A DNA stretch of 60,284 nt from CAZPZR01 sp964591105. GTDB lineage: Bacteria; Bacillota; Clostridia; Lachnospirales; Lachnospiraceae. The notes under the pieces are model-generated. The model did no database searches. It was not told the origin of the DNA and was given only the letters and a program-made list of their open reading frames with translations. Below are positions 50,371 through 59,291 of this stretch, piece after piece; position 1 is the first letter of the stretch; every line of letters starts with the position of its first letter. The stretch covers positions 1 through 60,284 of the forward strand of contig CAZPZR010000004.1 in assembly GCA_964591105.1 (NCBI GenBank), given 5' to 3'. The translations under genes were made by a program, and so were the position numbers.

Positions 50371-52092
50371 ATGAAGAAAATCAGCGGGAATAAGTTATTG
50401 GTAAAGGCACTGAAAGAAGAAGGCGTAGATACGCTGTTTGGTTATCCGGGTGCATGTACCATAGATATTAGTGACGAGTTGTACAAGCAAGACTACACGA
50501 AAGTGATTCTGCCAAGGCAGGAGGTAGCTCTCGTTCATGAAGCAGATGCTTATGCACGTTCTACAGGGAAGGTTGGCGTCTGTCTAGTAACAAGTGGACC
50601 TGGAGCAACGAACCTTGTGACAGGACTAGCGACCGCATATTATGATAGTGTTCCTCTGGTATGTTTTACCGGTCAGGTGGCGAGACATCTGATTGGGAAC
50701 GATGCATTTCAGGAAGTTGACATTGTTGGAATTACAAGAAGCATTACAAAGTATGGTGTGACTGTGCGCAATCGAGAAGATCTTGGACGCATTGTGAAAG
50801 AGGCGTTCTATATCGCCCGTAGCGGAAGACCAGGCCCTGTACTTGTAGACCTTCCAAAAGATGTTATGGGAGAGCTTGGGAGTGCAGAATATCCAACAGA
50901 AGTTAATATTCGTGGCTATAAGCCAAATACACACGTACATATTGGGCAGTTGAAACGTGCATTGAAGATGCTCGGAAAAGCGGAACGTCCATTATTTCTT
51001 GCAGGTGGCGGTGTGAACATTTCTCATGCAAATGCAGAATTTACAGAATTAGTAAACCGTACGAATATTCCAGTAGTTACAACAGTAATGGGACGTGGGG
51101 CAATTCCAACCAACCATCCGCTGTATATTGGAAATCTTGGGATGCACGGAGCTTACGCATGTAATATGGCAGTAAATGAGTGTGACCTTCTGTTTTCAAT
51201 TGGAACAAGATTTAATGACCGTATCACAGGAAAATTACATTCTTTTGCTCCAAATGCACAGATTGTACATATTGATATTGATACAGCAGCAATTTCTAAA
51301 AATGTACAGGTAGATGTTCCGATCGTTGCAGATGCAAAAGAAGCAATTACTAAGATGCTGGAATATGTAGAACATTCAGATACTGAGGAATGGCTCACAA
51401 TGATTGAAGGTTGGAAAGCGGAGCATCCGCTTGTGATGAAACAGAAACCAATTATGACACCAGAAGATGTGATTAAGACAATCAACCGCGTATTTGACGA
51501 ATTGATCGTAGTTACAGACGTTGGACAGCATCAAATGTTTACTGCACAGTTCATTGAAATTACGGAGAAGAAGAAACTTTTGATGTCTGGTGGACTGGGA
51601 ACCATGGGTTATGGACTTCCAGGTGCCATTGGTGCGAAAATCGGAAATCCAGATACACCAGTACTTTCTATTTCCGGTGATGGTGGTATGCAGATGAACA
51701 TTCAGGAGATTGCGACAGCAGTATTGGAAGAACTTCCAATTATTTCCTGTGTTTTCAATAATAACAATCTTGGAATGGTGCGCCAGTGGCAGAAACTGTT
51801 CTATGGAAAACGTTACTCAATGACTTGCCTCCGCTCAGGAGCAGCATGCCGCGGAAAATGCGGGGAAGTACCATGTCCAGAATACACACCAGATTTCATA
51901 AAACTGGCAGAAAGTTATGGAGCAATCGGTATCCGAGTAACAGAAAAAGATCAGATTGAACCTGCACTTCGTGAAGCAATGAAGAGCACGAAGAAACCAG
52001 TGATCATAGAATTTACAATTGATCCGGAAGATTTGGTATATCCGATGATTCGCCCAGGCGGAACATTGGAAGATATGATCATGGATTGTTAG
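50371..52092 (+). CDS. ilvB: Acetolactate synthase, large subunit
   Basis: 573 residues. It condenses two pyruvates, or pyruvate and 2-oxobutyrate, for valine, leucine and isoleucine synthesis, using thiamine diphosphate and FAD. The catalytic glutamate E57 lies in ALVHEADAYAR. GPGATNLVTGLATAY (77-91), MGRGAIPTNHP and the ThDP motif GDGGMQMNIQEIATA (437-451) with NNNNLGMVRQWQ are all in place. A four-cysteine insertion (C486, C493, C497, C502) interrupts the segment between FYGKRYS and YTPDF, where most homologs have a short loop. It is followed by ilvN 17 bp on. AACAGGAGGG precedes the ATG. Confidence 0.95.
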   Translation: MKKISGNKLLVKALKEEGVDTLFGYPGACTIDISDELYKQDYTKVILPRQEVALVHEADAYARSTGKVGVCLVTSGPGATNLVTGLATAYYDSVPLVCFTGQVARHLIGNDAFQEVDIVGITRSITKYGVTVRNREDLGRIVKEAFYIARSGRPGPVLVDLPKDVMGELGSAEYPTEVNIRGYKPNTHVHIGQLKRALKMLGKAERPLFLAGGGVNISHANAEFTELVNRTNIPVVTTVMGRGAIPTNHPLYIGNLGMHGAYACNMAVNECDLLFSIGTRFNDRITGKLHSFAPNAQIVHIDIDTAAISKNVQVDVPIVADAKEAITKMLEYVEHSDTEEWLTMIEGWKAEHPLVMKQKPIMTPEDVIKTINRVFDELIVVTDVGQHQMFTAQFIEITEKKKLLMSGGLGTMGYGLPGAIGAKIGNPDTPVLSISGDGGMQMNIQEIATAVLEELPIISCVFNNNNLGMVRQWQKLFYGKRYSMTCLRSGAACRGKCGEVPCPEYTPDFIKLAESYGAIGIRVTEKDQIEPALREAMKSTKKPVIIEFTIDPEDLVYPMIRPGGTLEDMIMDC

Positions 52093-52108
52093 AAAGGAGA
52101 TACTTACG

Positions 52109-52621
52109 ATGAATGGAAATGGAATGAAAAAACGTTGGATTTCACTTTACGTAGAAAATGAAGTTGGTGTCCTTTCAAAAATCTCTGGATTATTTGCAGG
52201 AAAATGCTACAACATGGATAGCTTAACTGTTGGAACGACAGAAGATCCAACCATATCAAGAATGACCATCGCGACAGTCAGCGATGACGAGACATTTGAA
52301 CAGATTAAGAAACAGTTGAACCGACTGGTGGAAGTCATCAAAGTAATGGACTTCACAGAAGTGTCTGTACAGATGAAAGAAATCTTATATATCAAAGTGA
52401 AAAAATGTACGTTGGACCAGAAAACAGAAATTTTTCAGATTGCAGAAACCTTCGATGCGAAGGTTATCGACTATGGAAAAGACAGCATATTGCTGGAGTT
52501 CGTTCAGACGGCGACGAAAAACGATGCGGTAATTAAGCTGATGAAAGAAGACTTCTCCAGCATTGAAGTTGTGCGCGGTGGAAGTGTGGGAATTGAGTCC
52601 ATTAGTATGATGGAAAGATAA
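52109..52621 (+). CDS. ilvN: Acetolactate synthase, small regulatory subunit
   Basis: 170 residues. The N-terminal ACT domain (about 8-85, with RWISLYVENEVGVLSKISGLFAGKCYNMDSL, partly spelled) binds the feedback inhibitor valine, and a second ALS_ss_C-type domain (about 90-165) contacts the large subunit. The length fits bacterial IlvN/IlvH. It is 17 bp from ilvB with AAGGAG before the ATG, so the two subunits are made together. A perfect 20-bp stem terminator follows. Confidence 0.95.
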   Translation: MNGNGMKKRWISLYVENEVGVLSKISGLFAGKCYNMDSLTVGTTEDPTISRMTIATVSDDETFEQIKKQLNRLVEVIKVMDFTEVSVQMKEILYIKVKKCTLDQKTEIFQIAETFDAKVIDYGKDSILLEFVQTATKNDAVIKLMKEDFSSIEVVRGGSVGIESISMMER

Positions 52622-52630
52622 ATTTACGCA

Positions 52631-52674
52631 AAAACAGCACGTAGCCTTTTGCAAAAAGGCTACGTGCTGTTTTG
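52631..52674. terminator. Long perfect hairpin terminator after ilvN
   Basis: AAAACAGCACGTAGCCTTTT (52631-52650) pairs perfectly over 20 bp with its reverse complement at 52654-52673 around GCA. T-rich edges on both strands allow termination in either direction. Confidence 0.9.
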
Positions 52675-52712
52675 CGATTTGCCCTGTACCTTTTTGAAAA
52701 AAATAAAAAAAC

Positions 52713-52724
52713 AGAGTGCACTCT
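52713..52724. repeat. 12-bp palindrome abutting the ilvE -35
   Basis: AGAGTGCACTCT is a perfect palindrome whose last base is the first base of the TTGAAT -35 hexamer of ilvE. A half-site CACTCT recurs at 52734-52739. A regulator-binding site is likely but the protein is not known. Confidence 0.5.
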
Positions 52725-52752
52725 TGAATTTTACACTCTACCGTATTATAAT
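52724..52752 (+). promoter_or_regulatory. Sigma-A promoter of ilvE
   Basis: TTGAAT (52724-52729), 17-bp spacer, TATAAT (52747-52752), 47 bp before the ATG. Confidence 0.8.
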
Positions 52753-52799
52753 GAGAAAAAGCGATAAATTGTGAATCATAAAGGACGGAGGAAGAGACA

Positions 52800-53825
52800 A
52801 TGGAAAAAAAGAATATTGACTGGTCAAATCTTAGTTTTGCTTATATGCAGACAGAGAAAAGATTCGTTTCTAATTATAAAGATGGAGCGTGGGATGAAGG
52901 TGAGCTCACAACGGATGCCAATGTTGTGCTGAGTGAATGTGCATGTGTTCTTCAGTATGCACAGACTTGCTTTGAAGGATTGAAAGCATACACGACAGAA
53001 GACGGACGCATCGTAATGTTCCGTCCAGACCTCAACGCGAAGAGAATGAGCGATTCTGCAAAGAGACTGGAGATGGCACCATTCCCAGAAGATAAGTTTG
53101 TGGAAGCAGTGCATGAAGTTGTAAAAGCGAATGCAGCATATGTTCCACCATATGGTTCTGGCGCTACATTGTATGTACGTCCATATTTATTTGGTACCAA
53201 TGCGGTAATCGGCGTAAAACCAGCATCTGAATATCAGTTCCGTGCATTTGTAACTCCAGTTGGCCCATATTTCAAAGGCGGTGTAAAACCAATCACAATT
53301 AGAGTGTGTGATTTCGACCGTGCAGCACCACATGGAACTGGTCATGTAAAAGCTGGTTTGAACTACGCAATGAGCCTTCACGCAATCGTAGATGCACACA
53401 ACGAGGGCTATGATGAAAATATGTATCTGGATGCAGCAACAAGAACAAAAGTAGAAGAAACTGGCGGAGCGAACTTTATTTTTGTTACAAAAGATGGCAA
53501 AGTAGTAACTCCAAAGTCTGACACAATCCTTCCATCTATTACAAGACGTTCTCTGATGTATGTTGCGGAGCATTATCTTGGATTAGAAGTAGAAGAACGT
53601 GAAGTATACTTAAGTGAATTGGAAGATTTTGCAGAATGTGGACTTTGCGGAACAGCAGCAGTTATCTCTCCAGTTGGAAAAGTAGTAGATCACGGAAAAG
53701 AAATTTGCTTCCCAAGTGGAATGGAAGATATGGGACCTGTTCTGAAGAAACTTTACGATACATTGACAGGAATCCAGATGGGAAGAATCGAAGCACCAGA
53801 AGGATGGATTCACGAAGTTTGCTAA
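52800..53825 (+). CDS. ilvE: Branched-chain amino acid aminotransferase
   Basis: 341 residues, PLP-dependent fold-type IV. It exchanges amino groups between branched-chain keto acids and glutamate, the last step of valine, leucine and isoleucine synthesis. QTCFEGLKAY (about 55-64), YVRPYLFGT, K184 of GHVKAGLNYA as the PLP lysine, YLDAATRTKVEETGGANFIFV and LCGTAAVISPV are the family motifs. The length (341) is that of the group-II enzymes of Firmicutes. It has GGACGGAGGAAG as the ribosome site. It is separate from ilvBN, with its own promoter and a palindrome, and a strong terminator follows. Confidence 0.95.
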   Translation: MEKKNIDWSNLSFAYMQTEKRFVSNYKDGAWDEGELTTDANVVLSECACVLQYAQTCFEGLKAYTTEDGRIVMFRPDLNAKRMSDSAKRLEMAPFPEDKFVEAVHEVVKANAAYVPPYGSGATLYVRPYLFGTNAVIGVKPASEYQFRAFVTPVGPYFKGGVKPITIRVCDFDRAAPHGTGHVKAGLNYAMSLHAIVDAHNEGYDENMYLDAATRTKVEETGGANFIFVTKDGKVVTPKSDTILPSITRRSLMYVAEHYLGLEVEEREVYLSELEDFAECGLCGTAAVISPVGKVVDHGKEICFPSGMEDMGPVLKKLYDTLTGIQMGRIEAPEGWIHEVC

Positions 53826-53857
53826 TTGATTTTGAACATGAACATGAAGCGGAGAAA

Positions 53858-53893
53858 GCTCCCGGCAGAAAAAGCTGTTGGGAGCCTTTTTTT
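53858..53893 (+). terminator. Intrinsic terminator after ilvE
   Basis: GCTCCCGGCAG (53858-53868) pairs with CTGTTGGGAGC (53875-53885), with one G-U and one G-T type pair, followed by CTTTTTTT. Confidence 0.88.
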
Positions 53894-53970
53894 ACATTTT
53901 TTACTATAATATTTAGAGAAAGCCTGGGTGAAGTAACAGAGAATGAGGAGAATAGAAAGAGGAGAATAGA

Positions 53971-53994
53971 AAAAGGGGAAGGTACACCTTCCCC
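53971..53994 (-). terminator. Intrinsic terminator after asparaginase (minus strand)
   Basis: GGGGAAGGT and ACCTTCCCC pair around AC at 53975-53994; on the minus strand the stem is followed by TTTTTCTATT. Two near-copies of GAGGAGAATAGAAA just beyond it form a short direct repeat. Confidence 0.88.
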
Positions 53995-54000
53995 TAAGAA

Positions 54001-55005
54001 TTATCTTGTAAGTAAAATATCGTGATTTACAGTTGTGTAAAACATTTCCTGAATCTTTTTGTGATTCATCTCTGGTAATGTCATGAGCCACATCATCTTT
54101 GTGATCGTTGCTTCCAATGTCATATCGTATGCTTCAATCAGATTGAAGTCTTTCTTAACTTTCTGACCAACTTCATACACTTCCATATTACTTCCTTCGT
54201 TTGCAACCTGTGTTGCCATAACGATATATTTTCCTTTTTCATTCCATTTTTCCATCTGTGTGTAGAATTCTTCTACGATGCTTGCAGGAATTCCACCCAC
54301 ACCAAAGCTTTCGAGCACGATGCAGTCATAGTTTTCAAACAAGTAAGTCAACAATTCTGGTTTTACGCCAGGAATCATCTTCATAACACAAATGTTGCTG
54401 TTCATCTCGTGATGGAACTGAACACGTTTCTTATAAGGAACGGTTGGAATGTAACGGATTACGCGATGATCCTGAATAATAGCTGGTGTAGGGAAGTTGA
54501 TGCTGGAAAATGCATTATAGCTTTTTGCATGTTCTTTCTTCGCACGCGTTCCAACAATTACTTTACCGTCAAATACAATCGTTACATCCTGGGAATCATC
54601 GTCGGATGCGTAAATAAAGCTGTCTAACAGGTTTGTCTTAGCGTCAGTAACAACCATATCGATTGGCTTTTGTGCTCCAGTGATAACGATTGGCTTAGAA
54701 GAGTTCTGAATCATATAAGACAATGCAGCAGCAGTATAAGCGAGTGTGTCGGTACCGTGAGCAATTACAAATCCATCGTAGCTGTAGTAATTCTTCTCGA
54801 TAGTCTCTACGATTTTTCTCCAATGCGCAGGTGTAACATTCGTACTGTCTAAATTCATAATCTGAGTAGTTTCTACTTCACAGACATTTGCAACGTCCGG
54901 AATATACCCCAATAATTCTTCCGGTGTAAGTCCAGGAGCGAGTCCATCTTCGGTCTGCTGAGAAGCAATGGTACCACCTGTCCCGATCATAAGTATTTTT
55001 TTCAT
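54001..55005 (-). CDS. ansA: L-asparaginase, type I (cytoplasmic)
   Basis: 334 residues. It hydrolyses asparagine to aspartate and ammonia. The first threonine motif is GTGGTIAS (T12, about 8-15), and the second HGTDTLAYTAAAL with T85 and D86 (about 83-95), both complete. There is no signal peptide, so the type I cytosolic form is likely, although type II enzymes share these motifs. The minus-strand start at 55005 has AAGGAGAAA upstream. The gene is convergent with ilvE and has its own terminator. Confidence 0.9.
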   Translation of the reverse strand: MKKILMIGTGGTIASQQTEDGLAPGLTPEELLGYIPDVANVCEVETTQIMNLDSTNVTPAHWRKIVETIEKNYYSYDGFVIAHGTDTLAYTAAALSYMIQNSSKPIVITGAQKPIDMVVTDAKTNLLDSFIYASDDDSQDVTIVFDGKVIVGTRAKKEHAKSYNAFSSINFPTPAIIQDHRVIRYIPTVPYKKRVQFHHEMNSNICVMKMIPGVKPELLTYLFENYDCIVLESFGVGGIPASIVEEFYTQMEKWNEKGKYIVMATQVANEGSNMEVYEVGQKVKKDFNLIEAYDMTLEATITKMMWLMTLPEMNHKKIQEMFYTTVNHDILLTR

Positions 55006-55179
55006 GAGTTTTTCTCCTTGTTTCCTAATATATTTTCAGTGCATTCCCTGCATCTTGTCAGTGCAATGAGTACGCCGACTCCACAAATAGGATAACAAAA
55101 ATCTGAAAAAGTCTCAACCTTTATTAATAGATTATTTCATGGTACAATAAGAATACGAGTGTACAAGGAGGAAAAAGAC

Positions 55180-55944
55180 ATGGACGCTTATACAAGTTTT
55201 GCAAGAGTATATGATACATTTATGGATAATGTTCCTTATAAAGAGTGGGCAGATTATTACGAAGGAATTTTAAAGAAAAATTGAATTACCGATGGACTAG
55301 TGCTGGATCTTGGATGTGGAACCGGCAGCATGACGGAAGAACTTGCCAGCCGCGGTTATGATATGATTGGTGTGGATTATTCGGAAGATATGCTGGAGAT
55401 TGCTATGGAGAAGAAAGCAGAAAGCAATCACGATATCCTGTATCTTTTGCAGGATATGAGAGAATTTGAACTTTATGGAACTGTGCGAGCAATCGTGAGT
55501 GCCTGTGATTCTGTAAACTACATCATAGAGGAAGAAGAGCTGGAAGAAGTATTTCGTTTGGTTAATAACTATCTGGATCCGAATGGGTTATTTCTCTTTG
55601 ATTTCAATACGGAATATAAATATCGAGAAATCTTGGGAGAGCAGACCATTGCGGAAGACCGAGAGGATTGCAGTTTTATCTGGGAGAACTATTATTATGA
55701 GGAAGACCAGATCAATGAATATGAATTGACACTTTTTATTCAGGAAGAAGAACAGCCAGACCTTTACCGCAAATTTCAGGAGACACATTTGCAAAAGGGA
55801 TATACACTGGAAGGCATGAAAGCACTGTTAGAACGCGCAGGATTAGTATTTGAGGGCGCAACAGATGCTGATACAGGCGGAAGTGTAACCGATGAAAGCG
55901 AAAGAATTCATGTGATCGCAAGAGAAAAGGGAAAATGCTTGTAA
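55180..55944 (+). pseudogene. SAM-dependent methyltransferase gene with in-frame TGA
   Basis: A single reading frame from ATG 55180 (ribosome site AAGGAGG) encodes a class I methyltransferase, but codon 35 is TGA (55282-55284). The first part (MDAYTSFARVYDTFMD...) is the usual N-terminus. After the stop the frame goes on through DLGCGTGSMTEEL (the SAM-binding loop), DYSEDMLEIA and the rest without further damage to 55944. Homologs normally read a glycine or similar at that place (EYGI-type), so one base change may have made the stop. Reinitiation at GTG 55300 would skip the N-terminal helices. The substrate is unknown. Confidence 0.8.
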
Positions 55945-55967
55945 TAAAAGCAAAAAAATATTACAAT
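55939..55967 (+). promoter_or_regulatory. Sigma-A promoter of hslO
   Basis: TTGTAA (55939-55944), 17-bp spacer, TACAAT (55962-55967). The -35 overlaps the stop codon of the methyltransferase gene. Confidence 0.55.
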
Positions 55968-56020
55968 AGAATCTTGAAGTAAAATGATTTACATGTGAAA
56001 GATGAAAGGAAAGATAATAG

Positions 56021-56896
56021 ATGAAGGACTATATTGTAAGAGCAACTGCTGCAAATAATCAGGTGCGTGCATTTGCAGTAACAACAAGAAATCTTGTAGA
56101 GGAAGCAAGACAGCGTCATAATACAAGCCCAGTTGCCACAGCAGCACTTGGAAGACTTTTGACAGCAGGTTCTATGATGGGAAGCATGATGAAGAATGAG
56201 AAGGATGTCCTTACACTTCAGATCCGCGCAGATGGCCCATTGGAAGGGATCACAGTAACTGCAGATAGTGCAGCGAATGTGAAAGGATATGTAGAACATC
56301 CAGAAGTAATGCTTCCACCTAAGAATGGAAAATTAGATGTGGGCGGAGCTGTTGGAATTGGACTTTTGAACGTAATTAAAGATATGGGATTGAAAGAACC
56401 ATATGTTGGACAGACCATCCTTGTGACAAGCGAGATTGCAGAAGATTTGACTTACTATTTTGCAAATTCTGAGCAGGTGCCATCTTCTGTAGGACTTGGA
56501 GTCTTGATGAATAAGGATAACACGGTAAAATGCGCAGGTGGATTTATTATCCAGATGATGCCATTTGCAGAAGAAAAGACAATTGCACAGATTGAAGAAA
56601 ATTTGAAAAATGTAACATCTGTAACAGCAATGTTAGATCAAGGATATACACCAGAACAGATTCTGGAAGAACTTCTTGGAAATGTTGGTCTTGAAATCAC
56701 AGACGTTATGCCAACACAGTTCTACTGTAATTGTTCAAAAGAACGTGTAGAACAGGCAGTTGCAAGTATTGGAAGAAAAGATATTCAGGAAATGATCGAT
56801 GACGGTAAAGACATCGAAGTAAAATGTCATTTCTGTAATTCTGCTTACCAGTATACGATTGAAGATTTGAAAAATATTATCAAAAGAAGCAAATAA
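56021..56896 (+). CDS. hslO: Redox-regulated chaperone Hsp33
   Basis: 291 residues. It is a chaperone switched on by oxidative unfolding of a zinc centre. The N-terminal domain starts MKDYIVRATAANNQVRAFAV and has SPVATAALGRLLTAGSMMGSMMK (about 33-55). The C-terminal zinc centre is complete: CNC in FYCNCSKERVE (about 234-244) and CHFC in KCHFCNSAYQY (about 267-277). The length is normal. The ATG has GAAAGGAAAG upstream. nadE follows after 24 bp and may be co-transcribed. Confidence 0.95.
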   Translation: MKDYIVRATAANNQVRAFAVTTRNLVEEARQRHNTSPVATAALGRLLTAGSMMGSMMKNEKDVLTLQIRADGPLEGITVTADSAANVKGYVEHPEVMLPPKNGKLDVGGAVGIGLLNVIKDMGLKEPYVGQTILVTSEIAEDLTYYFANSEQVPSSVGLGVLMNKDNTVKCAGGFIIQMMPFAEEKTIAQIEENLKNVTSVTAMLDQGYTPEQILEELLGNVGLEITDVMPTQFYCNCSKERVEQAVASIGRKDIQEMIDDGKDIEVKCHFCNSAYQYTIEDLKNIIKRSK

Positions 56897-56920
56897 GAAA
56901 ACCAGGAGCGGAGGGACGCC

Positions 56921-58837
56921 ATGAGACATGGATTTGTAAAGGTAGCGGCAGCAACACCGGATATTCGGGTTGCAGATGTAGAATTTAATACAGAGCAGAT
57001 TTGCAAGATGATTGATGAAACTGTGGAAGCAGGAGCCAAGGTTGTTGTATTCCCGGAATTGTGTATTACAGGATATACTTGTCAGGATTTATTTACTCAC
57101 GATGTTCTTTTGCGAGCAGCTAAAGAGGCGTTGTTTCAGATTGCAGATTATACAAAAGATAAAGATGCACTGATTTTTGTGGGGCTTCCGCTTGCAGTTG
57201 ATGGAGAACTTTATAACGTGGCAGCAGCGTTGAATCATGGAAATGTGCTGGGACTTACGACAAAGACATTTTTACCAAATTATGGGGAATTTTACGAGAT
57301 GCGCCAGTTTTATCCTGGTCCAGATTATATGCGCTATATTACACTTGGAGGCAAACAGATTCCATTTGGACCACAGCTTTTATTTGTGGCGAATCAGATG
57401 GATTCCCTAGTAGTTTCCGCAGAGATTTGCGAAGACGTATGGTCTGTAGTTCCACCAAGCATTGCGGCAGCAAGAGAAGGAGCGACAGTAATTGTCAATT
57501 GTTCTGCCAGTGATGAGACAGTGGGAAAAGAAACCTATCGAAAGAGCCTGATTGAAGGACAGTCCGCACGTTTGATTTGTGGTTACATTTACGCAAATGC
57601 CGGAGATGGAGAATCTACAACAGATCTGGTCTTTGGCGGACATAACATGATTGCGGAGAATGGTACAACGCTAGCAGAAAGTGCCCGTTTTGAAAATGGT
57701 GTGATTTACACAGAACTGGATTTGGATCGTATTTTGAGCGAACGCAGAAAGAACACAACGTTCAAAACATCCAGTGACCGTGTGCTGATGAGAATTCCAT
57801 TTGATATCGAGGTGGAAGAGACAAAGTTGACACGAAGAATTGATTCTCGACCATTTGTGCCTGGCAATGTTGCTGAACGTGCAAAACGCTGTGAGGAGAT
57901 TCTTACAATTCAGGCGATGGGCTTGAAGAAACGTATTGCACATACACATGCCAAGAGTGCAGTTGTTGGAATTTCCGGAGGATTAGATTCTACATTGGCA
58001 TTGCTTGTTACTGCTAAGGCATTTGACGCACTTGGAATCGACAGAAGCCGAATTGTTGCTGTGACAATGCCATGCTTTGGTACAACAGACAGAACTTACC
58101 AGAATGCTTGCAAGATGTCACTGAAATTAGGAGCAACACTTCGTGAGATTCGCATTGGAGATGCGGTACTTCAGCACTTTAAAGATATTGGACACGACCC
58201 AGAAGATCACAGTGTCACATATGAAAATGGACAGGCACGTGAGAGAACTCAGGTACTCATGGATATTGCTAATCAGGAAAATGGAATGGTCATTGGTACA
58301 GGAGATATGTCTGAGCTTGCACTTGGCTGGGCAACATATAATGGAGACCATATGTCCATGTATGGTGTCAATGGATCTGTACCAAAAACATTGGTACGTC
58401 ATTTGGTACATTATTACGCAGATACCTGTGAAGATCAAGAATTGAAAGAAGTGTTGTATGATGTACTGGATACACCAGTGAGTCCAGAACTTTTACCACC
58501 AAAGGACGGGGAGATTGCGCAGAAAACAGAAGATTTGGTAGGACCGTATGAATTGCATGACTTCTATTTGTATTACTTCCTGCGTTTCGGATATGAACCA
58601 GAGAAAATTTACAGACTTGCACAGTATGCCTTCCAGGGAGAATATGACGATGCGACTATTTACAAATGGCTTCGCACCTTCTGCTGGAGATTTTTCAGCC
58701 AGCAGTTCAAACGTTCTTGTCTCCCAGATGGTCCAAAAGTAGGAACAGTTGCATTGTCTCCAAGAGGTGATTGGAGAATGCCAAGTGATGCTTGTGTGAC
58801 AGCGTGGATGAAGAATCTAGAAAGGGTGGAACCATAA
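56921..58837 (+). CDS. nadE: Glutamine-dependent NAD+ synthetase
   Basis: 638 residues. It amidates nicotinate adenine dinucleotide to NAD+, taking ammonia from glutamine. The N-terminal nitrilase-like glutaminase domain (about 1-280) shows FPELCITGY (glutamate), FLPNYGEFYE (lysine-side) and SAEICEDVW (cysteine nucleophile). The synthetase domain has the P-loop-like VVGISGGLDSTLALL (about 348-362) and GTGDMSELALGWATYNGDHMSMY. It is the long glutamine-dependent form. The start at 56921 has GGAGCGGAGGG before it. Its stop overlaps the start of the next gene by one base (TAATG). Confidence 0.96.
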   Translation: MRHGFVKVAAATPDIRVADVEFNTEQICKMIDETVEAGAKVVVFPELCITGYTCQDLFTHDVLLRAAKEALFQIADYTKDKDALIFVGLPLAVDGELYNVAAALNHGNVLGLTTKTFLPNYGEFYEMRQFYPGPDYMRYITLGGKQIPFGPQLLFVANQMDSLVVSAEICEDVWSVVPPSIAAAREGATVIVNCSASDETVGKETYRKSLIEGQSARLICGYIYANAGDGESTTDLVFGGHNMIAENGTTLAESARFENGVIYTELDLDRILSERRKNTTFKTSSDRVLMRIPFDIEVEETKLTRRIDSRPFVPGNVAERAKRCEEILTIQAMGLKKRIAHTHAKSAVVGISGGLDSTLALLVTAKAFDALGIDRSRIVAVTMPCFGTTDRTYQNACKMSLKLGATLREIRIGDAVLQHFKDIGHDPEDHSVTYENGQARERTQVLMDIANQENGMVIGTGDMSELALGWATYNGDHMSMYGVNGSVPKTLVRHLVHYYADTCEDQELKEVLYDVLDTPVSPELLPPKDGEIAQKTEDLVGPYELHDFYLYYFLRFGYEPEKIYRLAQYAFQGEYDDATIYKWLRTFCWRFFSQQFKRSCLPDGPKVGTVALSPRGDWRMPSDACVTAWMKNLERVEP

Positions 58838-59253
58838 TGGAATCTAAGAAAGAAATTGCGGTAAATAAATTTAAGCAAGGATACAACTGCTGCCAGGCAG
58901 TTGCATGTACCTATTGCGAAGACTTTGGAATCAGTGAAAAAGACATGTTCCGAATTGGAGAAGGATTCGGCTCCGGTATTGGTGGTCTCAAAGACACTTG
59001 TGGAGCTGTGATGGGGATGTTTCAGATTATTAGTTTGGCAAACAGTGCTGGAGATATGGAACACCCATTGGCAACGAAGATGGACACTTACAAAAAGTTC
59101 CAGGAAGCGGCAGCGAAATTTCGTGAAAAGAATCGTTCCATTTACTGCAGAAATCTGAAAGATAAAGATGGTCCACAGCCATTAGTATGTTGTGTGCAGT
59201 GTGTTGAAGATGCAGCGACATTGGTAGAAGAATATCTGAAAAATAGAGAATAA
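58837..59253 (+). CDS. C_GCAxxG_C_C family cysteine-rich protein
   Basis: 138 residues from ATG 58837, whose A is the last base of the nadE stop (TAATG), with AAAGGGTGG just upstream. The cysteine pattern is that of the C_GCAxxG_C_C family: YNCCQAVACTYC (about 16-27), DTCGAVMG (about 51-58) and CCVQCV near the end. There is no signal or membrane segment. Members may bind a metal or a cluster, and their role is unproven. The one-base overlap suggests translational coupling to NAD+ synthetase, and a redox link is an inference. A terminator follows. Confidence 0.87.
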   Translation: MESKKEIAVNKFKQGYNCCQAVACTYCEDFGISEKDMFRIGEGFGSGIGGLKDTCGAVMGMFQIISLANSAGDMEHPLATKMDTYKKFQEAAAKFREKNRSIYCRNLKDKDGPQPLVCCVQCVEDAATLVEEYLKNRE

Positions 59254-59258
59254 AAATA

Positions 59259-59291
59259 TGGCGCGGGAAATAATCCTGCGCCACAATTTTT
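59259..59291 (+). terminator. Terminator between convergent genes
   Basis: TGGCGCGGGA (59259-59268) pairs with TCCTGCGCCA (59274-59283), with one G-T pair, around AATAA, followed by CAATTTTTTT. On the other strand a short T run also exists, so it may also serve the S1-domain gene. Confidence 0.88.

Noticed and set aside
55282..55284. The TGA in the methyltransferase as a selenocysteine codon
   Set aside because: No convincing SECIS-like hairpin with a conserved loop follows the TGA, and methyltransferases of this type have no selenocysteine at this place.
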